Positions 21,059-32,589 are shown, counted from the stretch's first letter. The stretch is DNA of 64,000 nucleotides from Neoceratodus forsteri (GCA_016271365.2 CM057455.1:1561690501-1561754500), one strand, 5' to 3'. Program-made: numbers and translations. Notes: generated by a model from the letters alone, not told the origin.

Positions 21059-21095
21059 TTCCTGGTGAAACATTTGAAAATAAATAAATACATAA

Positions 21096-22150
21096 ATAGC
21101 TCAAAAGACATCTTAGAATTGCCTCCTCAGTGTTTCAATCCTTCCCTTCATGTTTTCCCTTTATGTTAGGTTTGTGATTATAGTGCCATAATCTTACAAA
21201 GTCTCCTCCTTTCCCTTCATAATGTCTGATAACAAGGAGTTAGGTAGGCCACATGAACAAAAAGATAATAAATTTAACTTCATTGATTATCTTTACTTTG
21301 CATGGCAAAGACAGAGCAGAGTGTTTGGCCAGCATTTTCAAACTGGTTAGGTCAGTTTCACACTGACTGTAAGTTTAAATACAATGACCAGGTCAATTGA
21401 TCTGCTGATCAGACAGATGTGTACTAGCAATCTGTCAATCTGCTCTCTGCAAATTCACTAATCCACTGTATTTGATTGCTACATGTGCCATCTATCGTGC
21501 ATGAAAAGGTTCTTCAGTGTCTGATGTATCAGACATACAAGCAACACAGTTGTGTGCTCTGCATTGGAAAAGCATTATTTGTCTAAAATAACCTATCATC
21601 CCAGACTAAGTGTGTCCGGTATAACTGGCACATATATGCAACAACCCTTTCCCAAGAAAATTGGAGGGGGGGGTTGTTGCCAATGCACCAATTGCTTTGC
21701 CTTTCAGAAGTGTGCATATGTGTGTGTGTGGGGAAGCTTAGCAAAAGAGGTTAAATAGGTTTCAGTGGGAAGCAGGGGTTCCATTTCAGGCAATCATCAG
21801 GAGCACAAGGGGAGTTCAGAATTTGAGGGAAGTAGGCAGCATCTGTACCAGTAACAGGGTTCACTTGGGTCCTGGGTGCACTGCCAGATCCCACCAGGCT
21901 TAGTTCAGTGGTAGGATACCTGGTTTGGCACGGCATGGGATTTCCTTGGGGTCCCAGGGCACCATTGTGAGTCAAAGGGGACTGCCACCTTGGCTCAGTG
22001 GTATGGTGCTAATTGAAGGACTATTTCTGCCAATAACAGCAAAGGGTGGAAGGATTCAGGATTGGGTAGCTGGGAGGCTTTATGGAAAACTTGAGGTGGA
22101 TCTGATAACCATGCATTTGAAGGGCTGGATTGAGGACTGGTCACCTTTGG
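21096..22150. other. Mostly unassigned
   Basis: The stretch is AT-rich to about 21600, then has a G-rich run and short TG tract near 21665-21730. The part after 21980 may belong to the 5' side of the CR1 element that follows, but I cannot align it with confidence. No TSD pair or inverted repeat was seen. Confidence 0.35.
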
Positions 22151-23810
22151 AGGGAAGGTGGACATGTTGGCCAGAAGTCACACTTTCAGGTTCCTCTGGC
22201 AGTGTCTGGGTACTCCATTCCCAAGTGCCAAAGGGAAGAGGTTGGTCAGGTGGAGCTTCAGGACAAAACACAGGCAGGAATGGGATAACAGAGGAGCAGG
22301 CAGGGAGCGAGTATGGTATAGAGTGCCATATGCACCAATGCAAGGAGTCTGGGAAATAAAGTTCCAGATCTGGAAACTCATTATGGTGAAGGCCAGCCTG
22401 GATTTGGTGTCAATAATGGAGTTGTGGTGCACTGAACACCATGACTAGAACATGGCAATATGTGGCTACTCTCTGTTCAGGAGAGACAAGGCAGAGAAGA
22501 GGGGTTCTACTACATGTGAGGGAGGGAATCAAGGCTATGAAGGTACAGGGTCACTCAGAAGAAAAGGAATGGCTGGAGGTGCTGAGGGTCATGCTGAAGA
22601 CAGGCTCTGGGGCTGCTTTCCATACCAGGGTAGTGTACAGACCATGAGCAAAGGGAGAGGAGTTTGACAAACCACTTGGACAAGCCATCATCAGAATGAC
22701 AAGAAAGAAGGAGGTGCTGCTAGTTAGTGGCTTCAGTCTGCCAGATGTGGAGTGGAGCCTTCCAACTGTGGCTTCCACAAAGAGCAGAGCAACCCTTGAC
22801 TCAATACAAGAGCCTTTTCTCAGGCAGCTAGTCAAATAACCCACTAGGGATAGGGCAATGCTGGACCTGCTGCTTACAAACAGGGACAGTATTGCAGACA
22901 TCACAGTGGGCAGTCCCCTAGGTACCAGTCATCATCATACAGTGTGGTTTAACATAAAGACAGAAGTAGAGGCAAACCACATGAGGATAAGGGTCCTGGA
23001 CTTTAGGAGAGTGGATTTTAAAGAAATGGGAGGCTGCCTCTGAAACTGCCTTCTAAGGGGGGATTGTTAGGAAGGGGTAGAGGCATCATGGGGAACAATA
23101 AGGGAGGGCAAAATTAAGGCAGCCAGCTGCAGCATGAAGGAAGTGAGTGAAAGCATAAGGAGAAGGGAGACAATTATGATTCTAGGGAAGTAGTCACGGC
23201 GGTGAAGGAGAAAAGGCTGGCATTCAGGTGGTATAAGGAAATACAGAGGGAGGAGGATGGGGAGGTATGCCAAGTAAAACAGAGGGAATCAGGTAAAGCA
23301 GCGAGGGGAGTAAAGGCAGAGACACAAGAAAGTATGGTCAAAGGGGTAGCTAAAGGTGAAAAGACTTTGTTCAGCTACATAAATGTAAAAAGGAAATCGG
23401 GGAAGGATTGTGATGATTGAGAGGGTGGCAGGGGGAGACTGCACAGAGGAGGACAGGAAAATGCTGCCATCCTGAACTGGTATCTGTGCTCAGTTTTCAC
23501 AGTGGGGAAGGGTGACCACCAGGGAGTAGCAGGAACAAAGGCAGAGGACTGGAGAAGAGCAGACATGGTCTTTCCACATAAGAGTGGAGCAAGGCGGAGG
23601 CTAGCAATCATAGGCTGGTCAGTCTTGTGTCAGTATTGTGGAAATTAATGGAAAACTTGCTTAAGGAAGTCTTGAATCCAGTGGACTGCAAAACCACAGG
23701 CAGCATGGATGCATGGTGGAGATCGTGCCAGACAAATCTGATGGAGTACTTCAAATGGGTGATCAGAGAAATAGATCAGGGGAAGGCAGTGGACATGGCC
23801 TATCAGAACT
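22150..23810 (+). pseudogene. CR1 ORF2 fragment: endonuclease to start of RT
   Basis: CR1 ORF2 is an endonuclease plus reverse transcriptase for target-primed retrotransposition. The plus strand shows the endonuclease start TNARSLGNKVPDLE (about 22335-22380), LLVSGFSLPDVEW-like sequence (about 22718) and TRDRAMLDLLLTNRDSIADI (about 22850-22905). GTSHHHTVWFNIKT (about 22927) is a decayed SDHHTVWF catalytic site. Next come the linker KRLAFRWYKEIQREEDGEV and KGVAKGEKTLFSYINVKRKS. The RT start VDCKTTGSMDAWW...QTNLMEYFKWV has GKAVDMAYQNF where GKAVDVAYLDF is usual. It stops there, abutting the complex repeat at 23815. Frame changes and stops make it a pseudogene. Confidence 0.75.
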
Positions 23811-24251
23811 TTAAAAAACACACAAAAAATTTCTGAACAGTTAATGTCTTGCCCTCTGTTCTTTTCTTTTGCATATTTCACAGCCACTTGTATTTTAAAA
23901 TAGTTTCCAATGTTTTAGGACATAGCTGTCTTCCTCAGGGATCTTTGGGGCTACAAATAACAAGCATTTGTCAATGCCGAATGTTTGCTTGCTGGCATTG
24001 GCATTGGTAGTGTAGGAGTTAGAGAGCTGCATAATAAGAATGGCAGTGAAGTATTGAACTGAAGCCAACCCCACCACCACCCTGCAGAGACTGACAGGCA
24101 TTGGGGTGTGCCTTTGGGTCATCAGGCATAATGGCCACGCCATTTCACCACACCACACCCCACCCTGCAGACACTGACAAGTGTCATGGTGTGCCTTGGG
24201 GGTCTTTGGCCCTTATGCTCACCCCATTCCATCAGGAAATATGGTGAGATG

Positions 24252-24794
24252 CCGGCCCGGTGGCACGGAGGGTTGAGGCACTGGTCGCTACACCTCGCGC
24301 CATGCCGGCGACCCGTGTTCGGGAATGAGCACGGGTTGTCGGGGGTCAGCCGGGAGGAGATGGATGGAGCATCCGGAGGACTGCCTCCATCTCCAGGGTG
24401 GATTCGGCGGCCGGTGCTTGCCTGACCAGCGAGGCTGGGGATCGGCAACACGCAGCCGCAGAGACAGGGGAAGGTGGTCGGCAGACGCTGACCAGTGCGC
24501 GCACGGGAGCGTGCGCATACTCAGTCACCAGTGTCATTGCATGCCATGCCCGCCGGGAGAAAATTCGGGGAAAAATGGAGCCTGCAGCATGACGTTGTTC
24601 CCCGTCGCCATTCCCGGAGGACGCCTCCCTGGCATGGACCCGTTCTGGTGGGTTGAGTCGCTCCCCACCACCCTGCCGTGAAGGGTAAGTCACGGGGTGC
24701 TGAGGGGTGGGGGTCTCATGTCTGGGGATGGCGCCGGAGGAACGGCGGAGTGCGGGGGGGAGGCTCCTGAGAAATAACATCGGAGAAAAAAAAA
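24252..24794 (+). mobile_element. Long tRNA-derived SINE, copy 3 (CpG-rich, youngest-looking)
   Basis: This 543-bp insert is flanked by 15-bp repeats AAATATGGTGAGATG (24237-24251 and 24795-24809), with a tail of more than ten A directly before the right repeat. The head has a box A-like TGGCACGGAGGGTTGAGG and a box B-like GTGTTCGGGAATG, as expected of an RNA polymerase III promoter derived from a tRNA. The body is GC- and CpG-rich, far above its surroundings, which suggests recent insertion before methylation-driven CpG loss. The body is unusually long for a SINE and I do not recognise its LINE-derived 3' end. Confidence 0.85.
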
Positions 24795-25039
24795 AAATAT
24801 GGTGAGATGGGTCCTCTATAGGAGAATGGGGTGAACTTTGGGGCCGAAGAGTCCAAGGTACACCTCAATGCCTCTCACTGGCTGCAGGGTGTGGAATGGT
24901 ATGAGCATTCCAGCGAGAATCCCAAGTCGCACCCCTGATGCCTGTCAATCTCTACAGGCTGGGGCATTATGGTCGGAAAACCTAATGCCTCAGGCGTTCA
25001 TTGGCATTTTCACTCAAAATTTTCAAAATGGGTTTTTTG

Positions 25040-26580
25040 TTACCCACACCTTATGAACAGTGGCAATATCAGTTTGTTAGCTGAAAGCTGATTTCGCACA
25101 GCAACTACGCCATTTGGCACCACATGTGCGAAAACACATTTCAAACAGGATGTGAAAAATGACAGCTGTACTGTTCATGGGGAGGTACAAAAAATGGCAA
25201 TGTTGAAATTCTGCAGTGAAAATATTAAAAAAACTGGTGAAGTCACAAGTGTGCTTAGAAAATGCACAACGCACACCCGTAATGCAATTAGTTTGGGGAT
25301 TTTTTACAGCAGATTGTCAACACAGGGATTTTGGAACCTCCGCTCATGAACAGTGTCACTTTGATTTTCCTAATCTGTCCCGAACAGTGATTTCCCACAG
25401 TGACCACGTATTTCTGCGCTGGAAGTGCAAAAACTCTTTTCGGCCATGGTGTGAAAAATGACAGCTGTACTGTTCATAAGGAAGTGTGGAAAAATGCCAG
25501 TGGTGAAAATCTGGACTGAAAATATTAGAAATCCATGAAGTTACGAGGGTGCGTGGAAACTTTTTTTGTTTTATTTAGCTGTTTAACCAGGAATAGCACA
25601 CTAAGCTGAAAGCTTTTTTACAGGAGCGACCTGGGAGCACAGGGAAGTTAAGTGACTTACTCAGGGTCATACAGTATGCAAGTGGAAGCTGTGGGATTCA
25701 AACCCCGGTCTGGTCTGCTGGATGTCACGAGATTTGCAGCTCAGAGCCTTAAACCACTGCACTAAACTGCACAATGGTTGCTCGTAACACAGTCATTTTA
25801 TGGAATTTTTTCACCAGATTTTTAACACAGCAATTTTAACACCTCTGCTCATGAACAGTGTCTCTGTGATTTTCTTAATCTATCCCGAACATTGATTTCG
25901 CACACCAACTGCGTCATTGTGAGCTACATTGATGGAAACACATTTTGCCTGAGATGTGAAAAATGACAGCTGTACTGCTCATAAGGAGGTGTGGTAAATG
26001 GCAATGTTGAAAATCTGGAGTGAAAATATTGAAAATTCGCGAACTTACGAGCGTGCATAGGAACAGCGCAACGCATGCTCATAAAACAGCCATTTTTGGG
26101 AATTTTTTTCACCAAATTTTTAACATAGCCATTTTAACACCTCTGCTCATGAACAGTGTCACTGTGATTTTCTTAATCTGTCCCAAACATTGATTTCACA
26201 CACCAACTGCGCCATTGTGCACTACATATGCGGAAACACATTTTGGCTAGATGTGAGAAATGACAGCTGTACTGCCTATAAGGAGGTGTGTGGTAAAATG
26301 GCAATGATGAAAATCTGGAGGAACATATTGAAAATTGCAAACTTACGAAAGGCAGAGGGAACAGCGCAATGCATGCTCATAAACATGTCTTTTGGGATTC
26401 CACCACTTCAACACAGGGTTTTTGGGCTCACCTCATGAACTGTGACACTGTCATTTTGTAAATCAGTCCCAAAAGGTGGTTCTGCACAGTGACCATGAAA
26501 TCACCTTGGGCTGAGTAACGCCATGACAGTGACAGAATTCATGAGGTGGGGTCCCAAAACCCTATATCGAAAATTTGGTG
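25040..26580. repeat. Alternating inverted satellite, about 290-bp units
   Basis: The word (C)TCATGAACAGTG or a close variant starts at about 25052, 25343, 25848, 26146 and 26432. Spacing is near 290 bp once the SINE at 25560-25790 is discounted. Within each unit the phrase CACCTC(T)GCTCATGAACAGTG is followed about 140 bp later by its inverse (CTGTACTGxTCATAAGGAGGTGTGG). Each unit is thus two inverted half-units. The same design occurs at 53160-54050. Confidence 0.75.
25560..25790 (-). mobile_element. CORE/MIR-like tRNA-SINE with L2-type tail
   Basis: On the minus strand the order is GGTTTAAGGCTCTGAGCTGC, GGGGTTTGAATCCCACAG (box B), CTTGCATACTGTATGACCCTGAGTAAGTCACTTAACTTCCC (core) and CTATTCCTGGTTAAACAGCTAAATAAAAC (tail). 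The ATTCCTGGTTAAA tail resembles the 3' ends of the L2-type elements in this window. This fits known L2-mobilised SINEs. It is inserted inside one satellite unit. Confidence 0.75.
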
Positions 26581-27369
26581 AAATAATTCCTCAAAATGCC
26601 CGAGATATGCACTAAAGTTGAAAACACCCTATTTATGCCATTATACAGCTTACTGGCATTTCCTCAGTTCGTGGTCGGCTTTGAAGAGTACAAACGTGTT
26701 CCCGGTCCATCGAAGATTGTCACGCCAAGCTCTGGAGGTAAGTATGGGGTGAGGTGGGGGTGTGGGGAGGCAGAGTGCGCAGAGGGTGGGGGGAATGGGG
26801 TCAGGACAGTCAGCGAGGGAAGATTTTTTCTTTCAGGTTTTTTTTTTTGTTTGGAAGACGACGCGGGACTTTTGCAGTGCTGGGGTGGGCTCATAGCGTG
26901 GCAGCTGGAAGGCTGTTTGGGGGGGCCATGGAGCCGACGGGGGATTGGGCACCCTTGCCGGCCTTAGGAACTGTTGCCACACTGGTTGGGTTCCCAGCTG
27001 GCACCCTGATAGTCTGTTGGGGACAGGAGCTAATGGGGATTGGGCACCCCTGCTGGCCATACAGACTGCTGCCATGCTGGGTGGGCCTCAGTGTGGCACC
27101 TGTAACTCTGTGGGGGAGCGCAGCACAGCCCGATGGGATTAGGGCACCCCATCGGCTATACAGTGTGTGCATGGGGGTGCATGGGCAGCTAATGCTCGTG
27201 CGTGTGGGTGTGGGAGGCATGCATGAGCATGCAATATCTTATCACTGCTCACTGAAGCGTAGCTCTCCCTTTCAACTGTACGGCACTGCATTTTCGGATC
27301 ATGGTACTATGTTTCTTGCACATGCGTGCAAGCAAACATAAAAATAACAAAAATGTATTTTACATTTTT

Positions 27370-27860
27370 TATACTGTTACATATCAATGTATGCATAATA
27401 TCTATACAAATATATCTATATATAAGGGGAGGATTATTCTCAATAGAACTTGTAGTTCACAACTAGTCAGGGGGTATTAGTTCACATCTAGTCAGGGAGT
27501 AACTGTTATAGCATGGCAATATATTTGCACCAGTTTTATTTCTGTTGTAATATATACAGTAAATGAGAAAATTAAAAATGCTATTAATTCCTTCTCTTGT
27601 GCTAGACATTTTAGCTATGTAAATACTTATTTGCATGCCGCTATTTACTTCTATAATTTCATTCATTTTATAAGCTAAAAATCTCTGTAATAAATCCAAA
27701 AATAATGTATTAAAAAAATGAATATTTTTTAAGCAATTTGAATCAAGGGGGCATAAAATAGGGAACTGGAAATGATAGAAGTAAGTAGTGACAAGCAAAT
27801 AAGTACTATATTTCTATAGATTTATATACTGTAGATAACATTTCTCATTAGAAACCAGTT
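27370..27860. other. AT-rich spacer, nothing recognised
   Basis: It contains two short direct copies of CTAGTCAGGG (27462 and 27489) and otherwise AT-rich sequence. No coding motif or inverted repeat was seen. Confidence 0.4.
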
Positions 27861-28625
27861 AATGGATAGGTGACAGAGGATGGTGACTAGTGGCACTCAC
27901 TTTAATGATGGGAGAGTGACCAGCAATGTGCTGTTGGGCTCACTGCTAGGCCTGGTCTTTTTCAGTCTTTGCACAAGTGATCATAGGTAATATTGCAAAA
28001 GAACTGGAAGGGAATGTATGCCTTTTAGCAGATTATGCCAAACTCTATAACAGGATGTACAATTAAGAGGGGTACAGAGAATGGAAAGGGATCTTGGGAA
28101 ACTCGAGGAGAGGTCAAGAGCATGGCAGCTGGGGTTCAGTTCCAAAAACTGCAAAATCATGGACCTAGTGCATAGGAACCCAGGAGTACAGCATAGGATG
28201 GAGGTAGGTACTGACAGTCACTAAGCAGGAAAGGAACCTTGGGGTTATCATTACTGATGACCTCAAAGTGGCAGGGCAGTGTGACAAAGCAGTAGGTAGA
28301 GTTAGTGGGATGCTGGGGTGCATAGGGAGGAGTAACTCCAGCAGGAGGGAGAGGTGGTGTTACTACTGTATCACTAGCTGGTGAGACCCAACCTGGAGTA
28401 CTGTGTCCAGTTTTGGAGGTTGCACCTAAGAAAAGACATAGGCAAGGTGGAGGCAGTCCTCTGGATGGCAACCAAAATGGTGCAGGGGTTGCATGAGAAG
28501 CCCTACGAGGAGAGACTGGGGGATCTCAACATATACATGTTGGAAGAGAAGAGAATGAGAGGGGACATGATACAGGCCTACAAGTTTTTTACAGGGGTGA
28601 ACATGGTGCAGGAGAAGAGTCCCTT
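27860..28625 (+). pseudogene. CR1 ORF2 C-terminal half, 5' part of split copy
   Basis: Decayed reverse-transcriptase sequence runs from the DGRVTS...GVPQGSVLGPILF-like region (about 27900-27965) through MERDLGKLEERSRAWQL (about 28080-28130). RPNLEYCVQFWRLHLRKDIGKVEAV (28384-28460), the post-RT domain, is followed by PYEERLGDLNIYMLEEKRMRGDMIQAYKF and TGVNMVQEKSP. The reading stops at the hAT insertion and continues at 38283. The catalytic YxDD-type box is not readable. Confidence 0.75.
28618..28625. repeat. Left 8-bp TSD of the 9.65-kb hAT element
   Basis: AGTCCCTT here pairs with AGTCTCTT at 38275-38282, one mismatch. Eight base pairs is the hallmark duplication size of hAT transposons. Confidence 0.75.
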
Positions 28626-29439
28626 AGGGGTGTGCAGATACCTTATTTTGAATGTTCACTGAGCATTCATATTTTGGGGTCACAATTATTCATTATTTGT
28701 ACTTTGTTATTTGTTGTTCAGCTGCTGGAACTGGCTGTGAGACTACAAGATCTCCTGAGACTTCCTGTCCAATCGCATGTCACTTTGGAAGCTCAGTGAA
28801 GGTAGATCATGTGAATCAGCACCCACAGAAGCTTTAGGCAGGAGAGACAGACAACTTTAGCTACTGCAGAGAAAGAACCTACTTCCATCCACGTGTTAAA
28901 ACTAGACAAAAATCAGAAATCTTGACAGTTTTTCTTCCCTCTCTAAATCCCAAGCTAGAAAGGGTGATTTTTGTCAGACTTTTGTGTGATATTTATCTTA
29001 GTGTTTCTCCATAGAATTGCTAAGAGTGTTTTTTCCCTAAATACTAGGTCTGTTTCCACTCTGCAATGAAAAGCAATCAGTCACAACCTAATCGATAGGG
29101 TGTGTTTAGGGGAATATTACTATTGTTATCATTTTGCTATCCCTTTCTTACTTGCAATCGTTTATTGTGAAAGAGCAATATACTGCACTTCCATCTAGGT
29201 GTTAAAATTAGCCAAACAGCAGAAATTGTGACAGTTTTGTTTCTTTCCCACATCCCAAACTAGAGAAGCAGGTACATTTTTTTTTCACACTTCTGTGTGA
29301 TAATCAACATTTTCAGTGTTTATTAGGAGAACTGCTAGTTAAGTGATATTTTTTCCTTTAAAATTGAAAAACAAAATAGTTGGACTACTAGGCAGGCCTG
29401 TTTCTGCTGTGCAAGCAAGAATCAGTCACAGCCCTGATG

Positions 29440-30115
29440 CACATCTTTCTGATTTTGTATTTAATGTACTTTATTAATTTTACAACTGCTACAAGAAAAC
29501 ACAAAAATTAACAATAGGTACAATTCAGAAATTGATGATTATGCAAATTGAAACAAAGATACACATCTGAACAACAATACCCTATCCCCTGCCACCCCCC
29601 CCCAAAAAAAAAAAACATATATGATCTCAGAACAGGGGCCCACTCAATTACAACCCTAGTGAAGAACAGGGAGGCATTAGGGAAAAAAGAACAACAAAGT
29701 TCTACTGGATGACAGACAAAAGGGTTCCTATCTAGTGCGAAGCAAGTCAGGTCTTTCCTGAAGAGTGGCAATCTGTTTTTTCTATGGCCAATGCAATAAG
29801 GATTTTCTGATGTCATTCTCTAAAGGAGGGAACACTGTTGTCTAGCCAATGCTGTAAAATAACCAATTTGGCAGTAATAGCTACCAAAGCGATGTACCCC
29901 TTCCTGGGGCCGAAGACCATATTGCGGTAATGACCAACTAAACAGATTTCTTGGGTGAAGATCTCTTTAGATGTAATAGTGTAGAGAGGCCACTCAGTCA
30001 GCAGTTGCAATTTTCAGAAAGCCAACAAATGCAGAACATTTCCAATATCAAGTTGTTAATTGTTTTCCCCATTAAAATCACACATATTAACTTCAACATT
30101 TTGTCAATAGGACTT
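29440..30115 (-). mobile_element. L1-type LINE 3' end
   Basis: The minus strand gives the C-terminal ORF2 region of an L1-like LINE. GHYRNMVFGPRKGYIALVAI and TAKLVILQHWLDNSVPSFREW-like sequence is followed by a HQKILIALAIEKTDCH-like segment, as in the post-RT end of vertebrate L1/Tx1 ORF2. Stops then give way to 3' untranslated sequence. The copy is 5'-truncated. A TSD was not resolved. Confidence 0.55.
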
Positions 30116-30689
30116 GTTTAGGCTCTGATTACAGGCAGGGTATATCCCTATTGTTTTTAGGGTACATCCTTATCTGATTACATGGTATATCCCTGCAACA
30201 GGAGGGAAAATATGGATTAAAAAGTATGTTTTGGGTTCTTAAAATGAAAAGAAAGATCCACCCCCTTAGCCACCCCCATAGTGCTACAGCACCATCAGTA
30301 CTGCTTATTACTCTGACGAGCTGAGTTTTCTAATGGACCTTGGTTATTCATGGGACAGCCCTGGGAGTGAGGACTGAGCATCCCATGGATGCCTCTTCTT
30401 TTAGGAAGTGGGGGCACAGACAGAATCCCCCTGTGGGGTTGCTGCAGCACCCTGACATGGGCTGGGTGTGAGGTGGCTGTTAAGCAAAGTGGATATGTGA
30501 AAAAGAAAAATGAAATGAAAGGATTTTAAAAGAGCAATAAAAGCAGGCAGCCTTTTTTGTTTCTGAGATAAATAACTGTAAGCAAGAAAGGGATAGCAAA
30601 ATGATGAAAGCAGCCAAAAAGATCCCTAAACAAGCCATTTCTTGAAACTATGTTCAAAGAGTTATGGCACTTACCTAGAGCACATATTT

Positions 30690-32100
30690 GCAGAAACAGT
30701 CCAGCAACCTCTGTGTGAGTATTGCTTCAAAGTCCATTTATTTAGCCAAATATAAAATAGCCATACAGACCCATATTGGGTCGGAGAACCACACACCAAA
30801 CTTCTAACATTTCAACTCATCTGAGTCTTTGTCAAAGATAGTGCCCCCTATGCATGACTTGCTTAAATAACACATAAAAAGTCACATATGCATTACTTCA
30901 ATAGATTACGTCAAAGATACAGTACAAAGTAAAAAATCTGTAACATGCCAAAGAAACCAATTACTAATGAATAGAAAGCAGTTGGAATTTTTTTTTTGTT
31001 TTATATACGTAAAGTGCCATTTATTAATATATAAAGTGCAGAATAAACATTAGTGCAAACAGAAGTGCGTAGTACGGAGACATATTTAAAAGCTCACTCT
31101 ACTAAATCAGACATGGACAGTTATAATCAGCTTCACACTGTAACAGTAACTTTGTGTCTATTTACTTTATATTTAAACTTGATCAAGTCTGATTAAGAGT
31201 GAGTGTACAGACAGTAAATTAATTCCAGAGAATTATCTTTTAGGGTCCATATTGGAGCATGGAGTTAGTGGGATGTGACTAAAGCAGAGAGTGTTTTCAT
31301 ATGATTACTGTGATCAGAGATGTCCAAGGGGAGCCTTTGTAAAGAACCATGAAAGATAAAAGAAATGTATTTATTTGGTACCAGGGTTAGTTCAACAGAT
31401 ATAAAAATCCAGATATTAAATAGTGGATGAAAGATAACTTTGGGGGAGAAAGGGGGCAATATATGGAAGTGGGATGATGGATAAATCACACTCAGTTAAT
31501 TTCTGGCATGTGTATCCTATATAATCTCATTTGGAACAAAGGCATCATGCCAAAATATTTGTCCATCACAGACTTCTTCCAAGGTCCTTGTTACTTTAGG
31601 TACTTGCAGATGATGAGGGCTATGCCAAACTTACTGACGTGCAATTTTATGAGCAAAATTAAACAGTATCTGCAGAAAAAATAAAAATAAATTAATATCT
31701 ATTTTTCAAAAATGGTTTTAGTTCTATTTGCTCATTCAAACCCATCCCCTTATACGAGCCAAGAGTATAAATCCAGTACATTTCCCTTCTGCTGAGAAGT
31801 CCTTCTTTCTTGAAACATTGGAGTGATGAGGGAACTGGCAAGTAAGAAGATTTTTGGGGTGTTGTTTTTGTAGGCTTTATGCAAAAGTGGAGTGGTGAGT
31901 GGTGTACTGCTCAGTGTATCCAGTTTTACAACCTCATTGTTATGAAGTCATAAATGCGAATTTATCTTTGGGCTATTATAGCTGTGTTTTTGTTCGGTAT
32001 CCTTGCTGTTTCTAACATATATCGCAAAACATGTGTTAAAACAACAAGAAGAGAAGTTAATCTCTGGTTCAGAAAAAGTTAATGTGTTTGATTATATTAT
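30690..32100 (-). mobile_element. Penelope-like element 3' half with terminal unit
   Basis: On the minus strand, 31710-31790 encodes RREMYWIYTLGSYKGMGLNE and then QIELKPFL. This resembles the conserved end of the GIY-YIG endonuclease of Penelope-like retroelements, where a RE-x-W-I-x-x-L ... GLN block is typical. Upstream sequence is frame-broken. Downstream (30690-30860) is a unit with TTAACAxxTTCAACTCATCTGAGTCTTTG-type sequence that holds a hammerhead-like core (minus strand, 30805-30836), as is known in the terminal repeats of such elements. The middle (about 30986-31495) may be a separate L1-like insert. Inactive. Confidence 0.55.
30986..31495 (-). mobile_element. Possible L1-like 3' fragment inside the Penelope-like piece
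   Basis: The minus strand has a 74-codon open stretch (31265-31489, FSPKVIFHPLFNIWIFISVE) resembling the C-terminal part of L1-type ORF2. It ends in an A-rich tail at 30986 (AAACAAAAAAAAA on the minus strand). CAGTTGGAATT on the left and CAGTTAATTT on the right could be a worn TSD. Family assignment is tentative. Confidence 0.35.
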
Positions 32101-32589
32101 AATGAAGATGCATGCCTTAAACACTGAAAGAAGCCAGCACAGGAGGAAATATATAGATTAACTTTATAAAAAAAATGTCAGAAAAAGCAGACTTTAGAGA
32201 CTATGGGCAGGATTTTCAAAATTCTTAGATCACCGCAAGCCTTGGTGTGCTGATGATACGGTGCATGGGGCTTATGGCAATCTAATGGGATTTTCTATCC
32301 CGTACAGCAATTGTTGTAAAGCAGACCAACTTTTTCTGGTCTATCTGGCAGCACTCATGGGGGCCGTTTTACATAGTTTGCATCAAATATTTGGTGCAAG
32401 CTACTGCAATATGTGAAAACTGTTGCAACTGCACCCGAGATAGTAAAATTGGGCACAGTTGCAGGAGAAGGGTTTGGTACACTGCCAGAACCAAAGTGTC
32501 ATGATGCAGGGCTGGATGCAAACCTTGTGCCATGTTCGGAATATCCTGCCCAATATGTCTGTTTTCATGGGGGTAACTCATATTGTACC

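Larger units (their letters stand above)
16180..21095 (+). mobile_element. L2/CR1-group LINE with 2A motif, internally deleted
   Basis: The order is a pyrimidine-rich leader, a 2A motif (16751-16774), an APE-type endonuclease, a decayed linker, the start of the reverse transcriptase and the C-terminal region (to about 19750). A long C/T-rich 3' segment follows, ending in an AAATAAATAAATA tail (21075-21090). The catalytic reverse-transcriptase core is missing: the protein jumps from a LLVLKPQKGGSPDIHDTKLL-like start (about 19336-19395) to the DYGDIVYGA...LDPLFHSF block (about 19498-19575). A foldback (17799-19000) and a SINE (20493-21058) are inserted. The 3' design matches the L2-type ends at 4.25 and 40.4-40.8 kb. 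L2 versus Rex1 within the CR1 group is not settled. Confidence 0.75.
23815..27370. repeat. Complex inverted-repeat satellite, left copy
   Basis: This block is matched in reverse complement by 52205-54600. Paired landmarks are ATTCGGCATTGACAAATGC (54486) with its inverse near 23969, and CTCTGGAGGTAAGTATGG (26730) with CCATACTTACCTCCAGAG (53070). Repeated GGGATTGGGCACCCC-like G-rich units (26940-27150) pair with 52620-52900, and the CATAAAAATAxCAAAAA inner end (27338) pairs with 52225. It is composite: minisatellite units at 23.95-24.95 kb, an alternating inverted array (25.04-26.58 kb), then G-rich units. Two SINEs are inserted. A hammerhead-like core lies at its outer edge (minus strand, 23915-23938). 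Confidence 0.7.

Noticed and set aside
24252..24330. Functional tRNA gene
   Set aside because: The box A/B-like head belongs to a repeated SINE family with an A tail and TSD. The cloverleaf is not maintained.
24346..24780. 144-codon open frame, minus strand
   Set aside because: It is antisense of the CpG-rich SINE, with no protein features.
26740..26760. Splice donor (GAGGTAAGTATGG)
   Set aside because: A good donor-like sequence, present in both satellite copies, but no neighbouring coding exon supports it.
26754..27341. 195-codon open frame, plus strand
   Set aside because: It lies in G-rich units of the inverted satellite and has no conserved counterpart frame in the right-hand copy.
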